A stretch of DNA of 45,535 bases from contig JALVMN010000072.1 of the NCBI GenBank assembly GCA_027027005.1, forward strand, positions 1 to 45,535. The letters are read 5' to 3'. Under the pieces are notes generated by a model. The model was not told where the DNA came from. It worked only from the letters and a program-made list of their open reading frames with translations, and made no database searches. How positions within the stretch are numbered: position 1 is the stretch's first letter; every line of letters begins with the position of its first letter. Below, piece by piece: positions 32,756 through 40,842 of this stretch. A program made the position numbers and the translations under genes. Origin of the DNA: Desulfobacterales bacterium (GTDB lineage Bacteria; Desulfobacterota; DSM-4660; Desulfatiglandales; Desulfatiglandaceae).

Positions 32756-34261
32756 TTAGGCCTTGGGACTTAGTTGAAGGATCTTGGCTATTTCATTTGC
32801 CATTTCCTTTACAAAAAGGGTGAGTTCTTCGCGATCCAACGGGCTGTCCGGCTTTGGGAACTTTGAAATTCCAGGGGGTAAGACCGATATGGGGGCATTT
32901 TTCAATTCCTCTTTCGGTTTGACCTTGAACTCAGGGCCGAATCTATCCTCAAAATACATTTGCTGAAAATTGGCAAACTTGATGGCATGGGCAGTGGAGT
33001 CCAGCACCCCTATCTCGCCATCAGCCACCAGCCCCATCTCCACTGCATGTTTGAATCCTGCCAGGGACTCACCTCCCTGGGTGCATGCTATGTGGCCGTG
33101 GCGATTCGCAATCAGCATGCAGTCCATTATCTCTTGTTCAGTGACCTGGACCACATATATCCTCTCCTTGCCGGCAGCTTTTTCATAGTCTTCCACCAGC
33201 TTGATCACCCGGGGCATGGAAACGGGATTCCCTATCATGGCTGCCTGGGCAACGCTGGGCTTTACTGCAACCGGCACGAACTTTCGCTTGTCAGGAGATT
33301 TTTCGGTGTAATAACGATAGACCGGGTCTGCGTGGACAGACTGGACCCCTATTATCTTGGGTAACTCTTGGATTACGCCGGCGTCAAAAAACTTAAGGAA
33401 TCCGCTCATCACTGCCGTGATGTTTCCTGCATTTCCTATGGGCACCACCACCACCTTGTCTCCCACCTGGTAGTCAAAATCTTGGGCGATTTCATAGGAA
33501 AAGGACTCCTGCCCAAGGATCCGCCAGCTGTTCTTGGAATTGAGGAGCACCACATTGTAGTTCTCTGCCAGTTCTTCCACGATCTTCATGCAATCGTCAA
33601 ATACCCCTGGTATCTCCAGTACCTTTGCCCCGCTGCCAAGTGGTTGGGAAAGCTGCTGGGGCGTGACCTTGCCTTTTGGCAACAGGACTGCACACTTCAG
33701 AAAGTCGCTGAGATATGAGGCATAAAGGGCAGCCGATGCAGAGGTGTCGCCAGTGGAGGCGCAGATGGCCAGCATCTCCCCCAAGTCCCTTTCCTTTGCC
33801 ACATGGTTTACATAGCTCAGGGCACATGCCATCCCACGATCCTTGAAAGAGGCGCTGGGATTCAGGCCATCATTCTTGAAATAAAAAGGGGCGCCAGCAA
33901 ATCTAGTCATAGTGGAATTGGCCTTCACAAGGGGGGTGTGGCCTTCGCCCAAATAGACAACCAGATCAAGGGGTATCACAGGAGCAATGAATTCGTAGTA
34001 GAGAAAGATGCCCTTGAGAGAAGGGTCGTTGAGCATCCTCCGATGGTCAAATATCCTTCTCCATTTTTCCCCGCCCAGCTCTTTTATCTCGGTGAAATTT
34101 CTGTCTTCCAGCATAAGGAGTCCCCTGCACTCAGGACAGGTGTAAAGGAGTTCGGTTATGGGGAATTCCTGATTGCAAGATAGGCAGTGGTAAGACATGT
34201 CACCCGATGGTTCGGGCCGTATGTATCGCTGTAACTCAGGGGTTATGTCTGCTATTTTCAT
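32756..34261 (-). CDS. thrC: Threonine synthase
   Basis: PLP enzyme converting O-phosphohomoserine to threonine. The 501-residue protein has an N-terminal zinc-ribbon-like module (Cys26, Cys29, Cys42, Cys45), the cofactor lysine Lys140 in NPSASFKDRGMACALSY, the ICASTGDTSASAALYASY motif, PIGNAGNITAVMSGF (phosphate-binding Gly loop) and a long C-terminal extension containing CTQGGESLAGFKHAVE. The large size fits the fungal/E. coli-like threonine synthase class II more than the short class. GAGGAG precedes the ATG. It is upstream of rlmH and divergent from the Sat-APS kinase gene across 237 bases with no clear promoter identified. Confidence 0.93.
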   Translation of the reverse strand: MKIADITPELQRYIRPEPSGDMSYHCLSCNQEFPITELLYTCPECRGLLMLEDRNFTEIKELGGEKWRRIFDHRRMLNDPSLKGIFLYYEFIAPVIPLDLVVYLGEGHTPLVKANSTMTRFAGAPFYFKNDGLNPSASFKDRGMACALSYVNHVAKERDLGEMLAICASTGDTSASAALYASYLSDFLKCAVLLPKGKVTPQQLSQPLGSGAKVLEIPGVFDDCMKIVEELAENYNVVLLNSKNSWRILGQESFSYEIAQDFDYQVGDKVVVVPIGNAGNITAVMSGFLKFFDAGVIQELPKIIGVQSVHADPVYRYYTEKSPDKRKFVPVAVKPSVAQAAMIGNPVSMPRVIKLVEDYEKAAGKERIYVVQVTEQEIMDCMLIANRHGHIACTQGGESLAGFKHAVEMGLVADGEIGVLDSTAHAIKFANFQQMYFEDRFGPEFKVKPKEELKNAPISVLPPGISKFPKPDSPLDREELTLFVKEMANEIAKILQLSPKA

Positions 34262-34498
34262 GTCTGCTCCTCATTTTCAATTTGCAACCACTTTGGCAAG
34301 GAAACCGATTATTTCATCCCTCCCTGACGCCAGGGAAGCGATACCCCGTGTCCTGCCGAAAGCGGGTGGTGGATAGATATAATTGGACATTCATAATCTA
34401 TTACTTTAAATAAAATAAGATATCAACAAACCTCATGGAAAGTCCTTTAAATTCCGAATATATTGCGTGATAAGAGCTTAGGTCAGGACGGGAAACAG

Positions 34499-36220
34499 AT
34501 GGGTGATTTACTGGAATCAGGAAGAGGACCATATGGAGGCCGGCTGGTAGATCTCTTGGTGAGCCCTGAGCGAGCCCAGGTCTTGAAGGAGGTGGCCCTG
34601 AGTTTGCCTGACATTATCCTCAACGAGCGTGGCCTCTGTGACCTGGAACTCCTGGCTACAGGTGCCTTTTCTCCCCTTAAAGGCTTCATGAATAGGCTTG
34701 ATTATGAGGCGGTGCTTGACCGGATGCGTTTAGAAAATGGGTTACTGTGGCCGTTACCCATATGCCTTGATGTACATGAAACTCAGGCCCTTAATCTGGA
34801 GGTGGGCCAATCTGTGGCCCTGAGGGACCCTGAAGGTTACCTGCTGGCCATAATGCATGTGGAAGATATCTGGCCGGTGGAGCCCATAAGGGAGGCCGAG
34901 GCTATTTATAACAGCACTGATACTGCCCACCCTGGCGTCAATTACCTCATGAATGGAGGCAACAGATTTTATCTAGGGGGCAGACTGGAGGTCTTGAGCC
35001 TCCCGCTTCATTTTGATTTCAAACAGCTTAGGCTCACGCCAAGAGAGGTCAGGGCCACCTTCCATAAATTGGGTTGGCAGAGGGTCCTAGGATTCCAGAC
35101 CCGAAATCCCATCCACAGGCCTCAGTTTGAGATGACCACCAGGGCCATGAGGGATGTAAAGGCCAATCTACTCCTGCTTCCCATTGTAGGGATGACCAAG
35201 CCCGGGGACTTTGACCACTATACAAGGGTCAGGTGTTACAAGAGCGTCTTGAAGCACTACCCGCCTGACTCCCTGGTGCTCAGCCTGCTCCCCCTTGCGA
35301 AACGTATGGCAGGCCCCCGCGAGGCGTTACTCCACATGATCATTGCAAGGAATTACGGCTGCACCCATTTCATAGTTGGACGAGATCACGCAAGCCCTGG
35401 ACAAGACAGCTCTGGAAAGCCCTTTTACGGAAAGGATGAGGCCCAGGAACTCTCCGTAAAATTTGCCGGTGAGATTGGTATGGATGTGCTCCCATTTCAG
35501 GAAATGGTCTACCTACCCTTTGAAGATGAATTCAAGACCCTGGTTGAAATCCGGCCAGAGACCAAATACATAGCCATGACTGGCTCTGAGATAAGGGAGA
35601 GGATCAAGGCGGGCAAAAAGATACCGGATTGGGCCACATTCCCTGAAGTGATCGAGGAATTGCAACGCACATACCCGCCACCCCGAAAGCAGGGGTTTAC
35701 AGTGTTTCTGACAGGCCTTTCCGGAGCGGGGAAGTCAACCATTGCCAAGGTCCTTTATTCTAGATTCCTGGAGATTGGGGACAGACCAGTGACACTCCTT
35801 GACGGCGATATAGTGAGGCGGAACCTTTCAAGTGAACTAGGTTTCTCCAAGGAGCACAGGGACATAAACGTACGCCGCATCGGCTTTGTGGCAAGTGAGA
35901 TCACCAAGAATCGCGGGATCGCCATATGTGCCCCCATAGCCCCCTATGCCAACACCAGGGCCGAGGTAAGGGCGGCAATTGAGGCCTACGGCGGATTTGT
36001 GGAGGTGCATGTTGCAACCCCCATCGAAGTATGTGAGAAAAGGGACCGGAAAGGGATGTACGCGAAGGCAAGGGCAGGGCTCATAAAGGGCTTTACAGGT
36101 GTTGACGACCCTTACGAGGAGCCCAAGAATCCCGAGGTGCGAATCGATACCACAGAGCTCACACCAGAGGAGGCTGCCCAAGAAATCCTTCTCTTTCTTG
36201 CTCAAAGGGGCTATATCTGA
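34499..36220 (+). CDS. sat: Bifunctional sulfate adenylyltransferase / adenylylsulfate kinase
   Basis: Fusion of ATP sulfurylase (sulfate + ATP to APS and PPi) and APS kinase (APS to PAPS). In the 573-residue protein the sulfurylase part covers about 1-385 with QTRNPIHRPQ (200-209) and GRDHASPG (294-301), both active-site motifs. The APS kinase domain (about 395-573) has Walker A GLSGAGKST (406-414), LLDGDIVRRNLSSELGFSKEHRD and the lid FVEVHVATPIEVCEKRDRKGMYAKA. The kinase half looks complete. This order (Sat then APS kinase) occurs in some thermophilic and chemolithotrophic bacteria and in animals the order is reversed. A longer frame starts at TTG 34463; Met at 34499 fits family starts better. 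Confidence 0.92.
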   Translation: MGDLLESGRGPYGGRLVDLLVSPERAQVLKEVALSLPDIILNERGLCDLELLATGAFSPLKGFMNRLDYEAVLDRMRLENGLLWPLPICLDVHETQALNLEVGQSVALRDPEGYLLAIMHVEDIWPVEPIREAEAIYNSTDTAHPGVNYLMNGGNRFYLGGRLEVLSLPLHFDFKQLRLTPREVRATFHKLGWQRVLGFQTRNPIHRPQFEMTTRAMRDVKANLLLLPIVGMTKPGDFDHYTRVRCYKSVLKHYPPDSLVLSLLPLAKRMAGPREALLHMIIARNYGCTHFIVGRDHASPGQDSSGKPFYGKDEAQELSVKFAGEIGMDVLPFQEMVYLPFEDEFKTLVEIRPETKYIAMTGSEIRERIKAGKKIPDWATFPEVIEELQRTYPPPRKQGFTVFLTGLSGAGKSTIAKVLYSRFLEIGDRPVTLLDGDIVRRNLSSELGFSKEHRDINVRRIGFVASEITKNRGIAICAPIAPYANTRAEVRAAIEAYGGFVEVHVATPIEVCEKRDRKGMYAKARAGLIKGFTGVDDPYEEPKNPEVRIDTTELTPEEAAQEILLFLAQRGYI

Positions 36221-36246
36221 CCCCTTGCTCATCTACTCTATAGACA

Positions 36247-36295
36247 TGCCATAACTCCATACTTCCCTGACCAAGATATGGGTTCAGGCATTTTT
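36247..36295 (+). terminator. Possible weak terminator after the Sat-APS kinase gene
   Basis: TGCC (36247-36250) can pair with GGCA (36287-36290) and CCATA (36257-36261) with TATGG (36277-36281), followed by TTTTT at 36291-36295. The stem is interrupted by an internal loop, so strength is doubtful. Confidence 0.35.
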
Positions 36296-36312
36296 CGAAT
36301 CATCCCCAGCCC

Positions 36313-36340
36313 TTGACAAGTCTCAATCCTGCATTATCTA
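36313..36340 (+). promoter_or_regulatory. Candidate promoter for the Hsp20 pair
   Basis: A perfect TTGACA (36313-36318), a 16-base spacer and TATCTA (36335-36340). The sequence before it, CCCTTGAC, has some resemblance to a heat-shock sigma -35 box, but no CCCCAT-type -10 box is seen, so a housekeeping sigma-70 promoter is the simpler reading. No CIRCE inverted repeat was found. Confidence 0.45.
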
Positions 36341-36415
36341 TAGGGCAAAACCGAGAAAAGCCGACAAACCCGCTGAGGACGGGCCAATAGGCGATTAACA
36401 GAGGAGGTGATATTT

Positions 36416-36871
36416 ATGGTGCTGTTAAGGTGGAGAGATCCTTTTGAGAGGACAGCCCTTAGCGAACTCAACAAATTGCAGGAAGAGATGAACATGCTTT
36501 TTGAGAGGTTCTTCGGGAGAAGACCCCTTACTCCTGCAACAGGGGTATTTCCACCCATAAACGTAACCGAGGACGACGACAACCTTTATTTGACTGCAGA
36601 ACTCCCCGGCATCCCGGCAGACAAGATAGACATTACAGTGGAAGAGGAAAGTGTCACCATCAAGGGAGAGCGAAAGGCAGAGCCTGAAGGGGAAGAGGTA
36701 AGTTATCACCGCAAGGAGAGAGAAGAGGGCGAGTTCAGCAGGACCATCACCCTACCCACCAGGATCGTTGCTGACAAGGTGACGGCCGAGGCAAAAGATG
36801 GTGTGCTTTCTCTGGTGCTCCCCAAGGCTGAAGAGGTCAAACCCAAGAAAATAGAGATCAAAGTAGGTTGA
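36416..36871 (+). CDS. Small heat-shock protein Hsp20 (first of pair)
   Basis: ATP-independent chaperone that binds unfolding proteins under stress in the cytoplasm. The 151-residue protein has an N-terminal arm (LRWRDPFERTALSELNKLQEEMNMLFERFFG), the alpha-crystallin domain from about 40 to 140 starting FPPINVTEDDDNLYLTAELPGI, the G-V-L motif (KDGVLSLVLPKAEEVKPKKIEI) and a short C-terminal I-x-I/V tail. ATG at 36416 has GGAGGTGAT in ideal position; the in-frame GTG at 36407 lies inside that site. The second copy follows after 18 bases. Confidence 0.93.
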   Translation: MVLLRWRDPFERTALSELNKLQEEMNMLFERFFGRRPLTPATGVFPPINVTEDDDNLYLTAELPGIPADKIDITVEEESVTIKGERKAEPEGEEVSYHRKEREEGEFSRTITLPTRIVADKVTAEAKDGVLSLVLPKAEEVKPKKIEIKVG

Positions 36872-36889
36872 TAAAGGAGGTGATCAGGG

Positions 36890-37291
36890 ATGAGTGAAAG
36901 CAAACAGCTTCAGCCTCATGAGAAAAAAGAATTGGAATCCAAATCCGAGCTGACCCAAACGCGTCCGGTGTTTGTCCCGGCAGTGGATATATATGAAACA
37001 AAGGATGCCCTTGTGCTGTTGGCAGATATGCCGGGTGTGAGCAATGATGGAGTTGAGATACATCTTGAAGACAATGAGCTCACCATCCGGGGAAAGGCCA
37101 AGGAGGAGAAAAAAGGGGTTACTCCTCTCTATACAGAATACCGGAGTGGAGACTACTATCGGAAGTTTACTTTATCCAACATAATTGACCAGGACAAGAT
37201 CGAAGCCATCATGAAGGATGGCGTGTTAAAGGTGGTGTTGCCAAAGGCAGAGGCTGCAAAGCCTCGTCAAATTCAAGTAAAGGCGGGCTGA
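36890..37291 (+). CDS. Small heat-shock protein Hsp20 (second of pair)
   Basis: Companion sHsp of 133 residues. A charged N-terminal arm (SESKQLQPHEKKELESKSELTQ) precedes the alpha-crystallin domain (about 28-128), which contains VDIYETKDALVLLADMPGVSNDGVEIHLEDNELTIRGKA, YYRKFTLSNIID and MKDGVLKVVLPKAEAAKPRQIQV. It lacks the DPFER-type arm of its neighbour and is clearly different in sequence, so the two may form mixed oligomers, as reported for paired bacterial sHsps; that is inference. A strong AAAGGAGGTGATC lies upstream. A terminator follows within 12 bases. Confidence 0.92.
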   Translation: MSESKQLQPHEKKELESKSELTQTRPVFVPAVDIYETKDALVLLADMPGVSNDGVEIHLEDNELTIRGKAKEEKKGVTPLYTEYRSGDYYRKFTLSNIIDQDKIEAIMKDGVLKVVLPKAEAAKPRQIQVKAG

Positions 37292-37301
37292 TGCGCCCCT
37301 A

Positions 37302-37340
37302 AAGGCCTGGCCAGGACAGTAAAGGCCAGGCCTTGTTTTT
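37302..37340 (+). terminator. Intrinsic terminator after the Hsp20 pair
   Basis: A perfect 11-bp stem, AAGGCCTGGCC (37302-37312) with GGCCAGGCCTT (37324-37334), an 11-base loop and then GTTTTT. It ends the Hsp20 transcript. It also lies just beyond the MFS gene 3' end, but its T-run favours the plus strand. Confidence 0.9.
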
Positions 37341-37362
37341 GCCTCCCAAAAGCTCTCTCGGG

Positions 37363-38595
37363 CTAACTACTTCTCTTGGCTTGCTCTTTGGTAGTCACGC
37401 GGATGATTAGAAATATGGTGAGGACCAGGGCCACTGAGACCAGGCCGAGCGCCGGGAAAGAGCTCTCAATCCCCCATCTGGCCTCTATTTTTTCCAGCAT
37501 CTTAACGGCCATTGCACCTACCCCGAATGTGAGCACAAACTTTGCCCCAAAGGCTGAGTGGTGAAATTTCTTGGGGGTAAAGCGTGACACCAGGGTATTT
37601 TCTATTGGCTGCATTCCCAATAAAAAGAAAAAATATATCAAAACCAGTCCGACCAGACCGAGGTCAGATGTAAAAGGGATGAGAAATGCTGGTGGTATTA
37701 CCATAAGGTGAAACAAGAGATATGAGTGGCGCGGATCAAACCTCTCTGCCACCCTACCACCTGAAAACTGCCCCAACATTCCCACCACATAGATAAGGGA
37801 GGTGGTGGCAGTGGCCACCAGGTTTGGAGATAGTTCCATGGCAAGAAATCCAGAAAGCCATTGGAAAAGGGCTTGATTCTTGAGTTCAAAATAAGAAGGA
37901 GAAATAACCGTGGCCCCCCTGTAAGCAATTCCTCCCAACATCATGGCCACCAGAAGGATGCCAAAGGCCAGGGCAAGGCCGTCCTTTTCCTTGCTCTCCT
38001 GGGCCGTGGGCCTGGATTTCTTGATCTCATAGGTTTTGATGGTGAGCAAGAAGCCCGTGATATTAAGAAGTCCAAGGGCCAGGTAAGCAGTCCTCACCCC
38101 CCAAAGCCAGTTGAGTAATCCGGCCAAAAGCGGGGCCAGGGCCAGCCCTAGGTTGCCAAACATGCCATTATAACCCATGGCCCGGCTGACATTCCTGATC
38201 TCCTTGGAAATAAGTCCAAGCCCTATGGGATGGTAGATACCTGAAAAAAGCCCAAGACAGGCTAGAGCGGTGCTAAAGGCAATGGGCAAGTCCACAAACC
38301 AGGCTGCGGCGAGCCCGCTCAATCCTGCACCTCCATAAAATAGGAGCATCAAAGGCCTGGCCCCCACACGATCACCCACAAAGCCCCATGGAAGGGCGGT
38401 CAGGCCAAAGAGAAGGTACATCCAAAAGGATAGGGCAAGGGTTGGCCCAAGCTCGAGCCCAAGCCTAGAGGAGAGAGGAAGCACCAGGGCAGGGAAGACC
38501 AGCATGTTGAAGTGGCTCAAAAAATGCCCCAAACATGTGACGGCTAGAAGACGCCTCTCTCTTGAATCCAATCTGATGGATGGCAGTTTGGCCAT
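37363..38595 (-). CDS. MFS transporter (fosmidomycin-resistance-like group)
   Basis: Twelve-helix major facilitator superfamily permease of 410 residues in the cytoplasmic membrane. The first helix carries LGHFLSHFNMLVFPALVLPL, the loop 2-3 motif appears as GFVGDRVGARPLM (G-x3-D-R-x-G-x-R), and helix 5 holds GYNGMFGNLGLALAPLLAGLL. A charged central loop (about 195-210, KKSRPTAQESKEKDG) separates the two halves. The LSHFNML start and SGIYHPIG segment resemble Fsr-type drug efflux proteins, but substrate cannot be told. It is divergent from the TRAP operon. Confidence 0.85.
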   Translation of the reverse strand: MAKLPSIRLDSRERRLLAVTCLGHFLSHFNMLVFPALVLPLSSRLGLELGPTLALSFWMYLLFGLTALPWGFVGDRVGARPLMLLFYGGAGLSGLAAAWFVDLPIAFSTALACLGLFSGIYHPIGLGLISKEIRNVSRAMGYNGMFGNLGLALAPLLAGLLNWLWGVRTAYLALGLLNITGFLLTIKTYEIKKSRPTAQESKEKDGLALAFGILLVAMMLGGIAYRGATVISPSYFELKNQALFQWLSGFLAMELSPNLVATATTSLIYVVGMLGQFSGGRVAERFDPRHSYLLFHLMVIPPAFLIPFTSDLGLVGLVLIYFFFLLGMQPIENTLVSRFTPKKFHHSAFGAKFVLTFGVGAMAVKMLEKIEARWGIESSFPALGLVSVALVLTIFLIIRVTTKEQAKRSS

Positions 38596-38918
38596 ATGAG
38601 GATACTCCTGGGGGCTCGCAAGGATCAGTATCGACTTACACCTAGAAATTCGGCCCTATGACATCAATAGGTTACTGTACTAGCAAAATAACTTGAAAAA
38701 TCAGCCTCTCAAATCAATAGGCCCAGATGGTAATGGGAAGAAACGCCAAAAATCAAGGACAAAGGAGAAAATGTATTGTTAATAGAGTGAAATTTCTATT
38801 GCATCTCCAAAGCTGATGATTTATATTTCCAAGGCTTTTTTGTCCCGAAGTCGAGGCACCCTTAAAACAAATCGTAGCTGTGAATAAGTTAATAAAACTG
38901 ATGTAGGGTTGAACAGAA
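38596..38918. other. Divergent intergenic region between MFS gene and TRAP operon
   Basis: A 323-base AT-rich gap between the MFS gene and dctQ, presumably holding both promoters and control sites. No confident -35/-10 pair was found. A 9-base motif ATCAATAGG occurs twice, at 38663-38671 and 38713-38721, 50 bases apart. No ORF with a ribosome-binding site, RNA gene or sigma-54 (GG-N10-GC) promoter was seen. Confidence 0.4.
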
Positions 38919-39449
38919 ATGGAATTTTTGAGGAAAATTTGTAATGCCATTGATTCCTTTAATGGATGGATCGGCAACCTCGTGGCCTGGGTTACGGGTC
39001 TACTTGTGGCAGTGGTGTTTGTGGATGTGGTCATGCGTTATGCATTCAATACCAGCTTTGTATTCACCCAAGAGCTCGAATGGCACCTGTTTGGTTTCAT
39101 ATTTCTCATCGGGGCGGGATACACCTTGTCCAAGGACGGCCATGTGCGTGTTGACATAATATATCAGCGCCTCAGTTCCAAGGCCAAGGCATGGGTGAAT
39201 TTGATAGGCGGATTTCTATTCCTTTTTCCCGGTTGCCTGATGGTGGTGATCACTGGCTGGAAATTCACCTATAACGCCTGGACCATACTGGAGGGCTCGC
39301 CAGATCCTGGGGGCATACCTTACCGTTTTCTCATAAAAGGAACCATACCGGTGGGATTTGCCCTTATCACCCTCCAGGGTATTTCAATGGTTCTTCATAG
39401 CATTTTCCAGATCCGCGGATTGGAAAACAAGGAGGAACACCAAGTCTGA
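38919..39449 (+). CDS. dctQ: TRAP transporter small permease DctQ
   Basis: Small membrane subunit of a tripartite ATP-independent periplasmic transporter. The 176-residue protein has four membrane helices (about 18-40, 52-72 with FTQELEWHLFGFIFLIGAGYTL, 92-112 and 130-160) and the conserved E-L-E-W-H and KDGHVRVD motifs of DctQ. It couples the substrate-binding protein to the large permease. A one-base overlap (TGATG) joins it to dctM. Confidence 0.93.
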   Translation: MEFLRKICNAIDSFNGWIGNLVAWVTGLLVAVVFVDVVMRYAFNTSFVFTQELEWHLFGFIFLIGAGYTLSKDGHVRVDIIYQRLSSKAKAWVNLIGGFLFLFPGCLMVVITGWKFTYNAWTILEGSPDPGGIPYRFLIKGTIPVGFALITLQGISMVLHSIFQIRGLENKEEHQV

Positions 39450-40774
39450 TGGAACTCTTGCCTGCGTGGATGTTCTTGGCCCTTACCATCCTACTGATGG
39501 CCGGATTTCCAGTGGCCTTCACCTTGCTTGGGACTGCCCTTGTCTTTGGTTTGATTGGGTTTGGCTGGTCGTTTTTTAACCTCCTTCCTCTAAGGATATG
39601 GGGGCGCATGACCAATGTTACCCTCATAGCAGTGCCGCTTTTCGTGTTCATGGGGGTGATGCTCGAGAGATCAGGGCTTGCAGAAGAGCTGATAGACACC
39701 ATGGGGCTCCTTTTCGGGAAACTAAAGGGTGGGCTGGCAGTCTCTGTGGTGGTGGTTGGGGCCTTGCTCGGGGCCTCTACCGGTATCGTGGGTGCCACGG
39801 TGGTAACCATGGGGCTTTTGGCACTTCCCACCATGTTGAGGAGGGGTTACCAGAAAGAGATTGCCACGGGCACCGTATCCGCCTCAGGCACCCTGGGCCA
39901 GATCATCCCTCCCAGTATTGTACTGGTTCTCATAGGAGACATTGTTGGGGTTTCTGTGGGAGACTTATTTATCGGGGCCGTGCTTCCCGGATTGTTGCTG
40001 GTGGTGCTTTACATCCTTTATATCCTGGTGGCTGCGCACCTGAGGCCGCACATCGCTCCTGCCATCCCGAGGGAAGAGCTTGCAGCACTGGGCCCAGGCG
40101 AGTTGTGGAGGAGGGTTGCCAGAGCTCTCATCCCACCTTTGTTCTTGATGATCGCAGTGCTTGGCTCAATTTTTGCCGGGATTGCTTCACCCACAGAGGC
40201 CGCTGCTGTGGGAGCGGTGGGGGCCACTTTTCTTACAATAGTGAATGGCAAGTTCAGTCTCAATGTGTTACGGCAGGTCATGCACACCACAGTACACCTT
40301 ACATGCATGGTCTTCATTATCCTGTGTGGTGCTGCTGCATTTGGTCTGGTCTTCAGGGGGTTGGGAGGCGACCATCTTGTGAGAGGATTCCTGGGGGGAC
40401 TAGCACACCAATACAGCCATGGCATGGTGCTGGCCATTGTTATGGGTGTTATTTTCATCATTGGGTTCTTCCTGGATTTCATCGAGATCACCTTTATCCA
40501 TGTGCCTGTTTTGGCCCCCATCATGCTGGAATTTGGCTATAATCCCATCTGGTTTTGCATCCTCTTGGCCGTCAACCTCCAGACTTCGTTCATGACACCC
40601 CCATTCGGATTTTCCCTGTTTTATCTCAAGGGAGTAACCCCGCCCGAGGTGACTACAGGCGATATTTACAGGGGGATTATTCCCTTCGTGGCATTTCAGC
40701 TACTGGGATTACTGATTGTGGCATTCTTTCCTCAACTGGCCACGTGGTTGCCCCATGTGGTCTTTGGCGATTGA
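39449..40774 (+). CDS. dctM: TRAP transporter large permease DctM
   Basis: Main Na+-coupled transport subunit of the TRAP system, 441 residues with about 12 membrane segments. It contains SGLAEELIDTMGLLFGKLKGGLAVSVVVVGALLGASTGIVGATVVTMGLLALPTMLRRGY, the GTLGQIIPPSIVLVLIGD region, GIASPTEAAAVGAVGA and a near C-terminal LQTSFMTPPFGFSLFYLKGV, all DctM family blocks. Together with dctQ and dctP it forms a complete TRAP operon; the 68 bases before dctP contain the dctP ribosome-binding site. Confidence 0.95.
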   Translation: MELLPAWMFLALTILLMAGFPVAFTLLGTALVFGLIGFGWSFFNLLPLRIWGRMTNVTLIAVPLFVFMGVMLERSGLAEELIDTMGLLFGKLKGGLAVSVVVVGALLGASTGIVGATVVTMGLLALPTMLRRGYQKEIATGTVSASGTLGQIIPPSIVLVLIGDIVGVSVGDLFIGAVLPGLLLVVLYILYILVAAHLRPHIAPAIPREELAALGPGELWRRVARALIPPLFLMIAVLGSIFAGIASPTEAAAVGAVGATFLTIVNGKFSLNVLRQVMHTTVHLTCMVFIILCGAAAFGLVFRGLGGDHLVRGFLGGLAHQYSHGMVLAIVMGVIFIIGFFLDFIEITFIHVPVLAPIMLEFGYNPIWFCILLAVNLQTSFMTPPFGFSLFYLKGVTPPEVTTGDIYRGIIPFVAFQLLGLLIVAFFPQLATWLPHVVFGD

Positions 40775-40842
40775 GGCAAAGTGGGTCTGCTAGGCATTTT
40801 AAGGGGCCGAAGTGATAACTTAAGCAAGAAAGGAGGTAGGAG

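Noticed and set aside
34321-34336. TCCCTG/CAGGGA hairpin upstream of thrC as a riboswitch or attenuator
   Set aside because: Six-base stem with no T-run, no leader peptide and no recognisable riboswitch core.
36313-36340. Heat-shock sigma-32 promoter or CIRCE element for the Hsp20 pair
   Set aside because: Only the -35-like CTTGAC half is present; no CCCCAT-type -10 and no CIRCE repeat was found, so an ordinary sigma-70 promoter is preferred.
39598-40542. 314-codon plus-strand frame inside dctM
   Set aside because: Frame-shifted shadow of dctM. Its translation is rich in Gly, Cys, His and Arg with no membrane helices or family motif, and dctM is certain.
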